Of a stretch of DNA of 64,000 bases, positions 42,979 through 52,312 are shown one piece after another. The stretch spans positions 62,001 through 126,000 of the forward strand of contig NZ_NIWT01000009.1 of assembly GCF_002236115.1 (NCBI RefSeq), given 5' to 3'. The notes beneath the pieces are model-generated. The model was not told the origin of the DNA and did not search any database. It saw only the letters and a list, made by a program, of their open reading frames with translations. The position numbers and the translations under genes are program-made. Positions within the stretch are counted from its first letter, which is position 1; each line of letters begins with the position of its first letter. This DNA is from Pseudomonas jessenii. Lineage in GTDB: Bacteria; Pseudomonadota; Gammaproteobacteria; Pseudomonadales; Pseudomonadaceae.

Positions 42979-45162
42979 ATGAAAGCTCTGAAAATCGCCG
43001 CCAGTGATGGCGCCTCCGAATGTTTCCTGAACGCCCGGGAGGTAGTCCCGCTCAGTCAAACCGACTTCACCGACGTCGCCGTGGCCGTGGTGTCGGTCAA
43101 TGATGTGTTGGCTGGAGCGTTGGACGTCATTCAGCGCACCGGTTTTGATGTGCCGATTTTCCTGGTGCCGTCCCCCGGCACCAGCACCCGCCCCCGGGAG
43201 GTCTACAAACACCTCAATGACGTGCTGCTGCAGGTGAACGGCATCTTCGACCTGTCCCCCAGTAACGTCGAATACCATGGCAACCAACTGGAGACAGCGG
43301 CCAAAGCCTATGAAGAAAGCCTGCTGCCGCCCTTCTTCGATTCGCTCAAACGGTACACCGAGGCGGCCAACGCAACCTTTGCCTGCCCCGGTCACCAGGG
43401 CGGCCAGTTCTTTCGCAAGCATCCGGCGGGGCGACAGTTTTTCGATTTCTTCGGCGAGACGCTGTTTCGCGCCGACATGTGCAACGCCGACGTCAAGCTC
43501 GGCGACCTGCTGATCCACGAAGGCCCGGCGCTGCTGGCGCAGAAACACGCCGCGCAGGTGTTCAACGCCGACAAGACCTACTTCGTGCTCAACGGCACCT
43601 CGGCGTCGAACAAGGTGGTGACCAACGCCCTGTTGACCCCCGGCGATCTGGTGCTGTTCGACCGCAACAACCACAAATCCAACCACCAGGGCGCGCTGTT
43701 GCAGGCCGGCGCCACGCCGGTGTATCTGGAAACCGCGCGCAACCCCTACGGCTTCATCGGCGGCATCGACGCCCACTGTTTCGACGAAGACTATCTGCGC
43801 GAACTGATCGCCGAAGTCGCCCCGGACAAGGCGCAACTGCCACGGCCGTTCCGCCTGGCGATCATTCAACTGGGCACCTATGACGGCACCGTCTACAACG
43901 CCCGGCAAGTCGTCGACCGCATCGGCAAGCTGTGTGACTACATCCTGTTCGACTCGGCGTGGGTCGGCTACGAGCAGTTCATCCCGATGATGAAAGACTG
44001 CTCGCCGCTGTTGCTCGACCTCAACGAGAACGACCCGGGCATCTTCGTCACCCAGTCGGTGCACAAACAGCAGGCCGGTTTTTCCCAGGCCTCCCAGGTG
44101 CACAAGAAGGACCGCCACATCAAAGGCCAGGCGCGCTATTGCAACCATCACCGGCTCAACAACGCGTTCATGGCCCAGGCGTCCACCAGCCCCTTCTACC
44201 CGCTGTTCGCTTCGCTGGATGTGAATGCGCGCATTCACTCGGGCCGCAGCGGCCTGCGCCTGTGGGAAGACTGCGTGAAGTTCGGCATCGAAGCGCGCAA
44301 GTTGATCCTCGAAGCCTGCACCATGGTCCGCCCGTTCGTGCCGGATACCATTGAAGGGCGCGCCTGGGAAGACTATCCAACCGAAGACATTGCCAATGAC
44401 ATCCGCTTCTTCGAGTTCCATCCCAAGGACCGCTGGCACGCCTTTGCCGGCTACGCCGAGAAGCAGTACTTCATCGACCCGTGCAAGTTGCTGTTCACCA
44501 CGCCGGGCATCGACCCGGTGGATGGCAGCTACACCGACTTCGGTATTCACGCCGGCATCCTGGCCAACTTCCTGCGCGAGAACGGCATCGTTCCGGAAAA
44601 ATGCGACCTCAACTCCATCCTGTTCCTGCTCACCCCGGCCGAAGACTGGGCGAAGATGACCCACCTGGCCGCGCAGATCGCCCGCTTCGAGCGCTTCATC
44701 AGCGATGACGCACCGATGAGCCGGGTGCTGCCGGCCATCTACGCGCAGCATCAGGAGCGCTATCGCAACTACACCATTCGCCAGCTCTGCCAGGAAATGC
44801 ACGACCTGTACCGCCACCACAATGTGCAGCAGTTGCAGAAGGACATGTTCCGCAAGGAACACTTCCCGAAAAAGGCCATGAACCCGCAGCAAGCGCAAAT
44901 CGAGTACATCCGCGGCAACGTCGAACTGGTGGCGTTGGCGGATGCCGACGGGCGCATTGCGGCCGAGGGTGCGTTGCCTTATCCGCCGGGGGTGCTGTGC
45001 GTGGTGCCGGGTGAAATCTGGGGCGGCGCGGTGCTCAAGTACTTCCTGGCCCTGGAAGAAGGCATCAACCGCTTGCCCGGCTTCACGCCGGAGCTGCAGG
45101 GTGTGTACCTGAAGCAGGAAGGCGGTCGTACCCGGGCGTATGGGTACGTGATCAAGGCCTGA
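42979..45162 (+). CDS. speC: Ornithine decarboxylase (fold type I, SpeC/SpeF-like)
   Basis: The ATG at 42979 has CCAGGAGACACC upstream, giving 727 aa; the earlier TTG frame is not needed. The sequence follows E. coli SpeC/SpeF closely: ATFACPGHQGGQFF, FRADMCNADVKLGDLLIHEG, and the PLP lysine Lys363 in TQSVHKQQAGFSQ. It forms putrescine and CO2 from ornithine in the cytoplasm. The N-terminal wing domain is short, with a Pro/Arg-rich insert near residues 64-95 not seen in the E. coli enzymes. Putrescine is the substrate of the pau genes at the end of the window. Confidence 0.94.
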   Translation: MKALKIAASDGASECFLNAREVVPLSQTDFTDVAVAVVSVNDVLAGALDVIQRTGFDVPIFLVPSPGTSTRPREVYKHLNDVLLQVNGIFDLSPSNVEYHGNQLETAAKAYEESLLPPFFDSLKRYTEAANATFACPGHQGGQFFRKHPAGRQFFDFFGETLFRADMCNADVKLGDLLIHEGPALLAQKHAAQVFNADKTYFVLNGTSASNKVVTNALLTPGDLVLFDRNNHKSNHQGALLQAGATPVYLETARNPYGFIGGIDAHCFDEDYLRELIAEVAPDKAQLPRPFRLAIIQLGTYDGTVYNARQVVDRIGKLCDYILFDSAWVGYEQFIPMMKDCSPLLLDLNENDPGIFVTQSVHKQQAGFSQASQVHKKDRHIKGQARYCNHHRLNNAFMAQASTSPFYPLFASLDVNARIHSGRSGLRLWEDCVKFGIEARKLILEACTMVRPFVPDTIEGRAWEDYPTEDIANDIRFFEFHPKDRWHAFAGYAEKQYFIDPCKLLFTTPGIDPVDGSYTDFGIHAGILANFLRENGIVPEKCDLNSILFLLTPAEDWAKMTHLAAQIARFERFISDDAPMSRVLPAIYAQHQERYRNYTIRQLCQEMHDLYRHHNVQQLQKDMFRKEHFPKKAMNPQQAQIEYIRGNVELVALADADGRIAAEGALPYPPGVLCVVPGEIWGGAVLKYFLALEEGINRLPGFTPELQGVYLKQEGGRTRAYGYVIKA

Positions 45163-45167
45163 TGGCA

Positions 45168-45200
45168 TGCAGCAGGAGCTGGCGTGGGCCGGCTCCTGCC
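45168..45200. terminator. Hairpin between convergent speC and ppk2
   Basis: GCAGGAGC and GGCTCCTGC can pair across an 11-nt loop in the 49-bp gap between two converging genes. No T-run. Confidence 0.4.
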
Positions 45201-45211
45201 CAATGCATCGA

Positions 45212-46030
45212 TCAGAATTTTTCCGGGATGTACTTGAACGGATAGTTCGGATCCCGATAGTTTCCGGGACTTTGGCGTTTTGGCAGTTTCACTTTTGCCC
45301 GCGGTATTTCTTCATAAGGAATACTGTTCAGCACATCACTGATGATGTTCAGTCGCGCCCGTCGCTTGTCATTCGAGTTGGCGACCCGCCACGGGGCGAA
45401 TTCGGTGTCGGTGAATTTGAACATGTCGTCCCGGGCACGGGAGTAGTCGTACCAGCGGTTATAGGACTTGAGGTCCATGGGTGACAGCTTCCAGATCTTG
45501 CGCCCGTCGGTGATACGCGACTTGAGGCGTCGGGTCTGCTCCTCCTGGCTCACTTCAAGCCAGTATTTGATCAGGATGATTCCCGATTCGACCAGTGCCT
45601 GCTCGACGCGCGGCACCCCGGTGAGAAAGGTGTGCACCTGCTCGTCGCTGCAGAACCCCATGACCCGCTCGACACCGGCGCGGTTGTACCAGCTGCGATC
45701 GAAGATCACCACTTCACCGGCCGCCGGCAGGTGCGGCAGATAACGTTGTACATACATCTGGCTTTTTTCCCGCTCGGTCGGTGCCGGCAGCGCCATCACC
45801 CGGAACACCCGCGGACTGACCCGTTCGGTCAACGCCTTGATTGTCCCGCCCTTGCCGGCGCCATCACGGCCCTCAAAGACAATGCAGACCTTGGCGCCCG
45901 AGTGCTGCACCCACTCCTGCAGCTTGACCATCTCGACATGCAGCCGCGCCAGTTCCTCGAGATAATCCTTGTTCTTGAGCTTGCCGCTTTCGACCGGTTT
46001 GCTTTTGGTTGCCGCCTTCTTCTTTGCCAT
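45212..46030 (-). CDS. ppk2: Polyphosphate kinase 2
   Basis: Start at 46030, because AAGGAGGTAACGGGC lies just upstream and codes the extra residues of a longer frame. 272 aa with a Lys-rich N-terminus, Walker A GRDGAGKG (54-61), the lid-proximal VSPRVFRVMALPAPTEREKSQMYVQRY and Walker B VIFDRSWYNRAGVERVMGF. One PPK2 domain (class I size) that uses polyphosphate to phosphorylate nucleoside diphosphates, or the reverse. 58 nt separate it from the SulP gene upstream on the same strand. Confidence 0.94.
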   Translation of the reverse strand: MAKKKAATKSKPVESGKLKNKDYLEELARLHVEMVKLQEWVQHSGAKVCIVFEGRDGAGKGGTIKALTERVSPRVFRVMALPAPTEREKSQMYVQRYLPHLPAAGEVVIFDRSWYNRAGVERVMGFCSDEQVHTFLTGVPRVEQALVESGIILIKYWLEVSQEEQTRRLKSRITDGRKIWKLSPMDLKSYNRWYDYSRARDDMFKFTDTEFAPWRVANSNDKRRARLNIISDVLNSIPYEEIPRAKVKLPKRQSPGNYRDPNYPFKYIPEKF

Positions 46031-46088
46031 GCCCGTTACCTCCTTCAATGCGTCACATAGCGTCCGGAACGCGCCCGGCCGCGTTCAT

Positions 46089-47810
46089 TCAGCGTCGGCT
46101 GCGCTGGTAATGTTCAACAGCCTGTTCCAGGTTCAAGAACATCCGGGCCTCGCCCAGCGTATGGCCCAAGGGTGCCTTGATGACCATGTCCCATACGCCC
46201 GGACTCATGCCCACCAGCCACAGTGAAATGCCTTTCTCACTCATGCGCTGCTCCGCGCCGGTGAGCATTTTCAGCGCGGTGTATTCCAGGTCGAACACAC
46301 TGCGCAGGTCCAGGACCACAACCTTGGGATTCGCCACGTCAATCAGCGGCCGGATCTTGTCGGCGATGCGCTCGGCATTGGCGAAGAACACCCGTCCTTC
46401 GGGCCTGAGCAACAGCAATCCGTCAAAGTGTTCGTCGTCTTCGTTGTCGGTGGCCTGCGGACGATAGACGTTGGTACCGGGCTTGCGTCCAAGTACGTGC
46501 ACGGGCGGGTCGGAGACCTGGTAGGCCAGGGCCAGCAACGAGACGATAATCGCCACGACGATCCCTTGCAGCGTGCCCAGCAGCATCACGCCGATCATGG
46601 CCACCACGGCCCAGGCAAATTCGGTACGGCGAACCGACAGGATTTCGCGAAATTGCGCCGGTTCGATCAGGCCCACCGAATACACGATCACTACGGCGGC
46701 GAGCGTGGCGTTGGGCATCAGGCCAATGAGCGGTGCCAGCAGCAGGCAAGTGCCCAGCGCCAGTGCGGCGGTGACCAGTGCCGCCAGTTGCGAACGGGCG
46801 CCGGCCAGGCGGTTCACTGCCGTCTGGGTGGTCCCGCCACCGGCGACCATGGCCCCGAGAAACGCGCCACCGATGTTGGCAACGCCTGTGGCCAGCAGTT
46901 CCCGATTCGGTTGTGGCGCGGGCTCGTCACTGCGGGCGAAAGCGCGCCCCGCCGCGATGGTTTCGGTGAAACTCATCAGCGCGATACCCATCGCCGAGGA
47001 CCACAGGGTTTCGGCCATCGACCAAACCGGCAGGGTCGGTGCGGGCAATCCGATCGGCACCACGCCCACGGCGGACACACCAAAGCGCTCCAGGCCAAAC
47101 AGGCTCATGCCGATGATGCCAAGCGCCACCGCAATCAAAGGTGCGGGCAGCCGGGGCGTAAAACGCTTCATGCCCACCAGCAGCAGGACCATGAACACAC
47201 CGACCGCCACGGTCGGCAGCGAGGCATGGCCGACGCTCTGGACCGTGGCCACCAGATTGTGCAGGAAGCCGCCTTTGTCGATGTGCGTGCCCAACAGCTT
47301 GGGCAATTGGTCGAGCACGATGACCACGCCGATGCCGGCCTTGAAACCCACCAGTACCGGCTCGGAAATGAAATTGGCGACGAAACCCAGGCGCAGCAAC
47401 CCCGCGACAATCAGGATCGCACCCACCATCAGGGCCAGCGTGGCGGAACCGGCGAGCAAGGTCGCCGCATCGCCATCGGGGCTGATCTGGCCCAACGCGG
47501 AGCCGGCAAGAATGGCCAGGGTGGTCGTGGTGCTGACGCTAAGCGGGCGCGACGTGCCGAGCACGGCATAGATCACCATCGGTACCAGCGCCGTGTACAG
47601 CCCGACCTGCACCGGCAGGCCGGCAATGGTGGCGTACGCCAGCGCCTTGGGAATGACCACGGCCGCTGCCGTCAGCCCGGCGACCACATCGCTGCGCAGC
47701 CAGTCTGGCCGGTAGCTGCCGAGCCACTCCGGGATCAACAGGCTGCGCAAGGTTCTCCGCTGTGGAGTGCCTGGAATCCGCTCTTGCGGATGGCTGCCTT
47801 GTTGATTCAT
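46089..47810 (-). CDS. SulP-family anion transporter with STAS domain
   Basis: A 573-aa transporter. The SulP core has VVAGLTAAAVVIPKALAYATIAGLPVQVGLYTALVPMVIYAVLG in the first helices and a dozen segments to about residue 430, then a cytosolic STAS domain (about 455-565: LLRPEGRVFFANAERIADKIR and VVLDLRSVFDLEYTALKML). SulP proteins move sulfate, bicarbonate, dicarboxylates or other anions; which one is not readable. GGAGTGACC precedes the start. It comes before ppk2 on the same strand with a 58-nt gap. Confidence 0.92.
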   Translation of the reverse strand: MNQQGSHPQERIPGTPQRRTLRSLLIPEWLGSYRPDWLRSDVVAGLTAAAVVIPKALAYATIAGLPVQVGLYTALVPMVIYAVLGTSRPLSVSTTTTLAILAGSALGQISPDGDAATLLAGSATLALMVGAILIVAGLLRLGFVANFISEPVLVGFKAGIGVVIVLDQLPKLLGTHIDKGGFLHNLVATVQSVGHASLPTVAVGVFMVLLLVGMKRFTPRLPAPLIAVALGIIGMSLFGLERFGVSAVGVVPIGLPAPTLPVWSMAETLWSSAMGIALMSFTETIAAGRAFARSDEPAPQPNRELLATGVANIGGAFLGAMVAGGGTTQTAVNRLAGARSQLAALVTAALALGTCLLLAPLIGLMPNATLAAVVIVYSVGLIEPAQFREILSVRRTEFAWAVVAMIGVMLLGTLQGIVVAIIVSLLALAYQVSDPPVHVLGRKPGTNVYRPQATDNEDDEHFDGLLLLRPEGRVFFANAERIADKIRPLIDVANPKVVVLDLRSVFDLEYTALKMLTGAEQRMSEKGISLWLVGMSPGVWDMVIKAPLGHTLGEARMFLNLEQAVEHYQRSRR

Positions 47811-48192
47811 CGGTCACTCCAGTGGCAAATCTTCCATGCGGATGATGAGTGGGCTCGACAGACCGCACAATCCTTTAACTGCACGCGCAACCATTGCAAA
47901 CCCTCAAAGGCATCGAAGCGCGTGTGCCGGCGGGCAATCAGCTCAGGTTGAGGAAATTCCAAGGGTGGGGCATGGGTTGAATACACCGGCAAACGTCCGG
48001 GCAATCGGGCTCGGTAGATTACAAATGTAGCCGGTTTGCGGGGCGATGAAGGGATTCGTTGATTGAGCCCGAATACCTCCAACACGTCCTTCCTGAAAGT
48101 GGAAGCCTCGTATGGACGACGTCATGAAAGCGATAAATGAGCTATACCCGCTAATTCTCCCCATTGCAGTTCTTCAACTCAGGAGTTTGGCA
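47811..48192. other. Divergent intergenic region
   Basis: Lies between the minus-strand SulP gene and the plus-strand lipoprotein gene. A minus-strand frame (47807-48085, TTG start) exists but its composition is not protein-like. No clear repeat or operator seen. Confidence 0.3.
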
Positions 48193-48645
48193 ATGAAGCT
48201 CAAAACCTCACTGGCAGCACTCGTGGTTGCGGCAAGCCTTTTCGGCTGCACTACTTCTTCGACCCACGGCGTGAACGTTAACCTGGTCGCCACCCGGCAA
48301 AACGCCGGTCAGATCGGCACCGTCACCTTGACCGACTGGGACAAGAAAACGGGGCTCAGTTTCTTCATCAGCGGTGCTCCAATGGGGGTTACGCTGCCCC
48401 TGCGTCTTTACTCTTTCATCAATAACGGCACCTGCCAGCAACCCGGGTCAGTCGCCTACGCGATGAACGACACCGTCAACACCGAACGCCAACCCGTACG
48501 CGGCTGGTCTTTTACCAGAACCGCGCCTGTGCCGTTGCAAACCCTGCTTGACGGCAAGTATTCGGTGGTCGTGCGAACGGCTTCGACCGATGGCAACGTC
48601 GATATTTTTTGCGGGGATATCAAGGCAACAGAACCGGTGAAATAG
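48193..48645 (+). CDS. Small lipoprotein of unknown function
   Basis: CAGGAGTTTGGCA precedes the ATG at 48193. 150 aa with a lipoprotein signal (MKLKTSLAALVVAASLFGC; lipobox LFGC, so lipidated at Cys19). The mature part is beta-rich with TRQNAGQIGTVTLTDWDKKTGLSFFISG and two further cysteines (NGTCQQ, IFCGD) that may pair. No known domain recognised. The residue after the lipidated cysteine is Thr, which predicts sorting to the outer membrane. Monocistronic. Confidence 0.8.
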   Translation: MKLKTSLAALVVAASLFGCTTSSTHGVNVNLVATRQNAGQIGTVTLTDWDKKTGLSFFISGAPMGVTLPLRLYSFINNGTCQQPGSVAYAMNDTVNTERQPVRGWSFTRTAPVPLQTLLDGKYSVVVRTASTDGNVDIFCGDIKATEPVK

Positions 48646-48865
48646 CCGCGGCCATTGCAGGCCGCCCACGCCCCGGTACCGCTCGTGCCACCCGTTGTGC
48701 GGTGCGAGCGGTGGCGTCGGGTGAACGGAGCCGGCGGCGACAGTGGCAACAACCGGTAACAAACCTGTCATTAGTCACTGATAACGTCCTAGCGCTTTCC
48801 CGAACCGCATCCGTTCGAACTCCGATCGGCAGCTCCCCGTACCGGGCTTTGCCCAACCGCTCAAG

Positions 48866-49873
48866 GTGACACTACAGGTGTACTCAAGCACGACGCGCAA
48901 GCAAATCATCATCAGGTCCAACGACATGAGCTGTGACGACTTTGGCGCGTTGTTCTTGAACCTGTTCGGCAACCTTTACTCCGACTCTGCGCCGCCGCCA
49001 AAAAGCATCAGCATCGGCGGGGTCTACGGCAGACACGAAGGTGTCAGCTTTCGTCGCATGCACTTTCACGGTGACTTCACGGTAGCATTTCCCGCCCCCC
49101 TTGATGAAATCACGTTCGTCATTCCCACCGCCGGCAAGATCATCTTCAACCACGTCACCGAGTCGGTTGGCTTCGCCCAGATCGGCCTGGCCATCGACAA
49201 GGCCGAGGTCCGCTCGGCGCGCTTTGTCGACAATCATGCGCAGCACGGGATTTCGATCAGCCGGGCGCTGATCACCGAACGACTGTCGATGTTGCTCGGC
49301 AAGCCGATCCTGCAAAAAATCTGTTTTGAGCCCGTGGTGGATCTGAGCGTACCCGCCTTGCAGGGCATCAAGGCGCTGGTGGACCTGGCCACCGGAACCG
49401 AGTTCGACCTGCTGATCAATACGGGCTCGCTGATGCCCTCACGCCTTCGCGAAATGCTGGTCGACGCGGTGCTCGAAACCTGGCCGCACAACTTCACCGA
49501 GGCCCTTCAGCGCCCCTCCCCACTGATAGCGCCGCGACATGTGAAGCTGGCCGTCGAGTACATTCAGGCGCATCCCGACCGACTGTCCAGCGGTACCGAA
49601 CTGGCGCAATTGACCAACGTCAGCCTGCGCGCATTGCAGGAGGGTTTTCAGCGTTTCATGGGCACCTCGATCGTCGCCTATCAGCGCCAGGTACGCCTGG
49701 AGCGCGCCTTTGCCGCGCTGTCCCAGGGTGTGTCGCCTTCGGTCACGGACGTGGCCTTGCAACACGGCTTCAGCAATGTCGGCCGGTTTTGCCAGTATTT
49801 CCAGAGTGCCTACGGCATCAGTCCCGCAGACGTGAGAAAGGGGCTGCGAACGCGACCCATGGCGACCAATTGA
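48866..49873 (+). CDS. AraC-family transcriptional regulator
   Basis: Up to 335 aa from a GTG at 48866; an ATG at 48926 would give 315 aa, and neither has a strong ribosome site. The C-terminal ~100 residues are an AraC DNA-binding domain (VEYIQAHPDRLSSGTELAQLTNVSLRALQEGFQRFMGTS and SVTDVALQHGFSNVGRFCQYFQSAYG). The N-terminal ~200 residues look like the cupin-type sensor (AraC-binding-like) seen in regulators of aromatic or alkane pathways. No target gene lies next to it, apart from the lipoprotein 220 bp upstream. Confidence 0.87.
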   Translation: MTLQVYSSTTRKQIIIRSNDMSCDDFGALFLNLFGNLYSDSAPPPKSISIGGVYGRHEGVSFRRMHFHGDFTVAFPAPLDEITFVIPTAGKIIFNHVTESVGFAQIGLAIDKAEVRSARFVDNHAQHGISISRALITERLSMLLGKPILQKICFEPVVDLSVPALQGIKALVDLATGTEFDLLINTGSLMPSRLREMLVDAVLETWPHNFTEALQRPSPLIAPRHVKLAVEYIQAHPDRLSSGTELAQLTNVSLRALQEGFQRFMGTSIVAYQRQVRLERAFAALSQGVSPSVTDVALQHGFSNVGRFCQYFQSAYGISPADVRKGLRTRPMATN

Positions 49874-49878
49874 GGATG

Positions 49879-49968
49879 TGTGGGAGCGAGCTTGCTCGCG
49901 ATGGCGTAGTGACATTCAACATCCATGTCGACTGACACGGCCTCTTCGCGAGCAAGCTCGCTCCCACC
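49879..49968. repeat. REP palindrome (TGTGGGAG subtype)
   Basis: TGTGGGAGCGAGCTTGCTCGCGATGG and the inverted TTCGCGAGCAAGCTCGCTCCCAC, 45 bp before the next copy, so the two make a doublet between convergent genes. Confidence 0.88.
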
Positions 49969-50012
49969 ATTGATCGGTGTCGAACACAAATCCCGCGTAC
50001 GACAAAAAACCA

Positions 50013-50104
50013 CTGTGGGAGCGAGCTTGCTCGCGATGGCGGTATGTCAGCCACCCTCTTCGTCGGCTGCTAGTCCGCCTTCGCGAGCAAGCTCGATCCC
50101 ACAG
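50013..50104. repeat. REP palindrome (TGTGGGAG subtype), second of a doublet
   Basis: Starts CTGTGGGAGCGAGCTTGC and ends GCAAGCTCGATCCCACAG, with one mismatch in the right arm. It lies just after the autotransporter stop. Confidence 0.88.
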
Positions 50105-50121
50105 ATTGTTTGATCTGATCG

Positions 50122-52041
50122 TCAGAACAGATAACTGGCCTTCAGGCCGCCATTGAAGCCGTGGCTGTCGCCGCCACCACTGGCGCCGACTTGCGCCCCT
50201 ACGCTCCACGGACCAAGGTTGGCCATGACGTTGACGCCACCAGTGAACTGGTCACGGTTGTCGAAGGCGGCTTGCTGTTCGATGTCCAGGCCCAGCAGTT
50301 GCCCTTCGCTGTCGACTTCATGGTCGCCCAACACATGCTCGTAGCCCACTTGCACACCCGGCACCACTTGCCAGGCACCGAGGCTGACAGGTGCAAAGGA
50401 TGCGTTGAGGTTGGCCACCGCGCTCGTGCGGGTCTCGTGGATGCCGTCGACGTCCAGGGCCAGTTCGCTGCCCTTTTCCTGGAAGCCCGACAGGTTGACG
50501 TGGCTGACCCGCACGCCGAGGCTCGGTTCGAGGGTCACGCCGTTCACCGGCACACGGTAACCGAGCGCCAGGGTCGCGCCGGTGAGGTTGCCATGGCTGT
50601 CGCCCCTGGCCGTGCCCAGACCGCCGCCGAGTTCTCGCTTGCTCTCGTAATCGAGATAGCCGGCACTGGCATTGGCATCCACAAACAGGCCACGTTCCAG
50701 ACCGTTCGGCGCAAAGCGTGCGCCGACGCTGAAGAAGGTCAGGTCGGTATCGGCCTCGCCACCAGCACCACCGACATTGCCGCTGCTGTAGCCGAAGCCG
50801 GCATGGGCGCTGAGCTGTTCGGAAAAGCGCTGGGTCAGGCCAATCATCATGCCCTGGCTATGCTCGTTGCTGCTGGAGGCCTGGGACGAACCATCCGTGC
50901 CCAGGTACCCCGCCAGGGCGGTGCTCCACAGGCGATATTGCCCGGCCTTGAGGTCGATGCCGCTGGTGAACGGCGCGGCGGCCTGTTCGATCATCGCGCC
51001 CTGACGCAGCAGGTAGCTCGCGGCGTCGGCGTGCACCTGACCGCCGACGGTGGACTCCACGCCCCCGAGGCTGCGGGCATCGATGGCCGACTGCAGGTAG
51101 TAGTTGTAGGCGCTGTAGGTGCCCGACAGGTTGCTGTTCTGCAGTTGTTGCAACAACTGCGCGCCGGCCGCAGCGTTGCCGGCCAGGTCCGCTGCGCCAG
51201 GCAGGCTGTTGTAGAACACCATCTTGCCGCGCAGCACGTAGATGGTTTCCTGGGACAGGCCGAGGCCTTGCTTGAGGTAGTTATCCATCGTGCCGTACTG
51301 CGCAGTCACCTCGTCCAGGCCGGCTTGCAGATAACTGGCCTCCACACCGATCAGCGGCCCATAGATGGTCGCCAGGCTCGGTGGCAGCGCCGCCAGGGTC
51401 GCCTGGATACGCGCAGCGGTGTAGTCGTTGGTCGCCAGGTAGTTGCTCATGATGGTGGCATCGTCGACCCCGGCGATACTTTGCAGCACAGCGGCGGTCC
51501 AGCCCGTACGGTCCTTGCCGGCGGTGCAATGGAACAGCGCGGCGCCGTCGACCGTGGCCAGCTCATTGAACAGCTGGTTGAACTCGCTGCGCATCCCCGG
51601 GTTGCGGACGAAATCACGGTTGGTGTCCTGCATCATGGCGGTGGCTTCGGCGGCGCTGTGGAACGCAACGTTGGTGATGTTCGCACCCGACGTGGAGCCA
51701 CCGATGATGTCGATGTTGGTGTACGTCGCACCCGTGGGCATCGTGTCGGGCGTGGCGGCGATTTCGGTTGGCGTGCGCAGGTCGTAGACCGCCTTGATGC
51801 CCATACCGTTGAGGGTTGCCAGATCCGCCGCCGACGGCGTCAGCGCGTTGGAGCGGTAAAACACCCCGCCACGCATCGTGCCGTCATTGGCCGTGGAATA
51901 CGCGGTGGTGAGACCGGCGACATCGCGCATGTTATCGATGCTCTTCAGGCGAGGAGTGTTGAGGGGGACAGTCTCGGCCGCCTGGGCGGCAGCGATGGAC
52001 AGGCTCAAAACAGACAGCGAACACACAAGTCGTTGGAACAC
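50122..52041 (-). CDS. Autotransporter with tyrosine phosphatase passenger
   Basis: A 639-aa protein in three parts. Signal peptide 1 to about 21 (ending AAQA-AET). Passenger about 25-350, carrying an MptpB/SIW14-like tyrosine phosphatase: NMRDVAGL and FYRSNAL near the start, KAVYDLRTPTE, and the P-loop HCTAGKDRTG (171-180) with Cys172 and Arg178. Then a type V beta-barrel of about 270 residues (from YRLWSTALAGYLG) ending in SYLF with terminal Phe. Such enzymes dephosphorylate phosphotyrosine, phosphoserine or phosphoinositides. The layout predicts the phosphatase is shown on, or released from, the cell surface. Monocistronic. Confidence 0.9.
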   Translation of the reverse strand: MFQRLVCSLSVLSLSIAAAQAAETVPLNTPRLKSIDNMRDVAGLTTAYSTANDGTMRGGVFYRSNALTPSAADLATLNGMGIKAVYDLRTPTEIAATPDTMPTGATYTNIDIIGGSTSGANITNVAFHSAAEATAMMQDTNRDFVRNPGMRSEFNQLFNELATVDGAALFHCTAGKDRTGWTAAVLQSIAGVDDATIMSNYLATNDYTAARIQATLAALPPSLATIYGPLIGVEASYLQAGLDEVTAQYGTMDNYLKQGLGLSQETIYVLRGKMVFYNSLPGAADLAGNAAAGAQLLQQLQNSNLSGTYSAYNYYLQSAIDARSLGGVESTVGGQVHADAASYLLRQGAMIEQAAAPFTSGIDLKAGQYRLWSTALAGYLGTDGSSQASSSNEHSQGMMIGLTQRFSEQLSAHAGFGYSSGNVGGAGGEADTDLTFFSVGARFAPNGLERGLFVDANASAGYLDYESKRELGGGLGTARGDSHGNLTGATLALGYRVPVNGVTLEPSLGVRVSHVNLSGFQEKGSELALDVDGIHETRTSAVANLNASFAPVSLGAWQVVPGVQVGYEHVLGDHEVDSEGQLLGLDIEQQAAFDNRDQFTGGVNVMANLGPWSVGAQVGASGGGDSHGFNGGLKASYLF

Positions 52042-52252
52042 AGTGCAGCCTCATTGAAATCGCGTTGGGCTGACTAATATCTACAATGAAATGGCGTTGA
52101 ACATGACAAATCGCCCACGAACGCAAATCACTGCGCGATATGTCCCGGCGGCTCGTTTTCTGTCCGTGTAATGCCCGCTGGGGGGCTGGTTGTGAGTGAT
52201 GTGCCTGGCGGGGAACGAGGTGTGTGGTGGCCGGGGGTCAATTTCCAGGTAT

Positions 52253-52281
52253 AAAAAAACCCGCCTTCCAGCGGGTTTTTT
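52253..52281. terminator. Bidirectional rho-independent terminator
   Basis: AAAAAACCCGC, loop CTTCCA, GCGGGTTTTTT. It has T-runs in both directions. It mainly ends the minus-strand Gly-rich gene that stops 32 nt away. Confidence 0.85.
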
Positions 52282-52312
52282 GCTTTTCAGAAACTGATCT
52301 GTCGCCGCGAAC

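Noticed and set aside
42856..45168. 770-codon open frame on the strand opposite ornithine decarboxylase
   Set aside because: A GC-rich antisense shadow: no ribosome site, composition rich in Val/His/Gln/Arg, and a fully conserved enzyme on the other strand. The same applies to the long frames opposite cioA (26689-28125), the autotransporter (50161-52077), pauB (58687-60579) and pauA (61586-63061).
47807..48085. 92-codon minus-strand frame with a TTG start before the SulP gene
   Set aside because: AGGAAGG lies upstream, but the composition (many Arg, Pro, His, Cys) is not protein-like and it overlaps the SulP start. Left out for lack of support.
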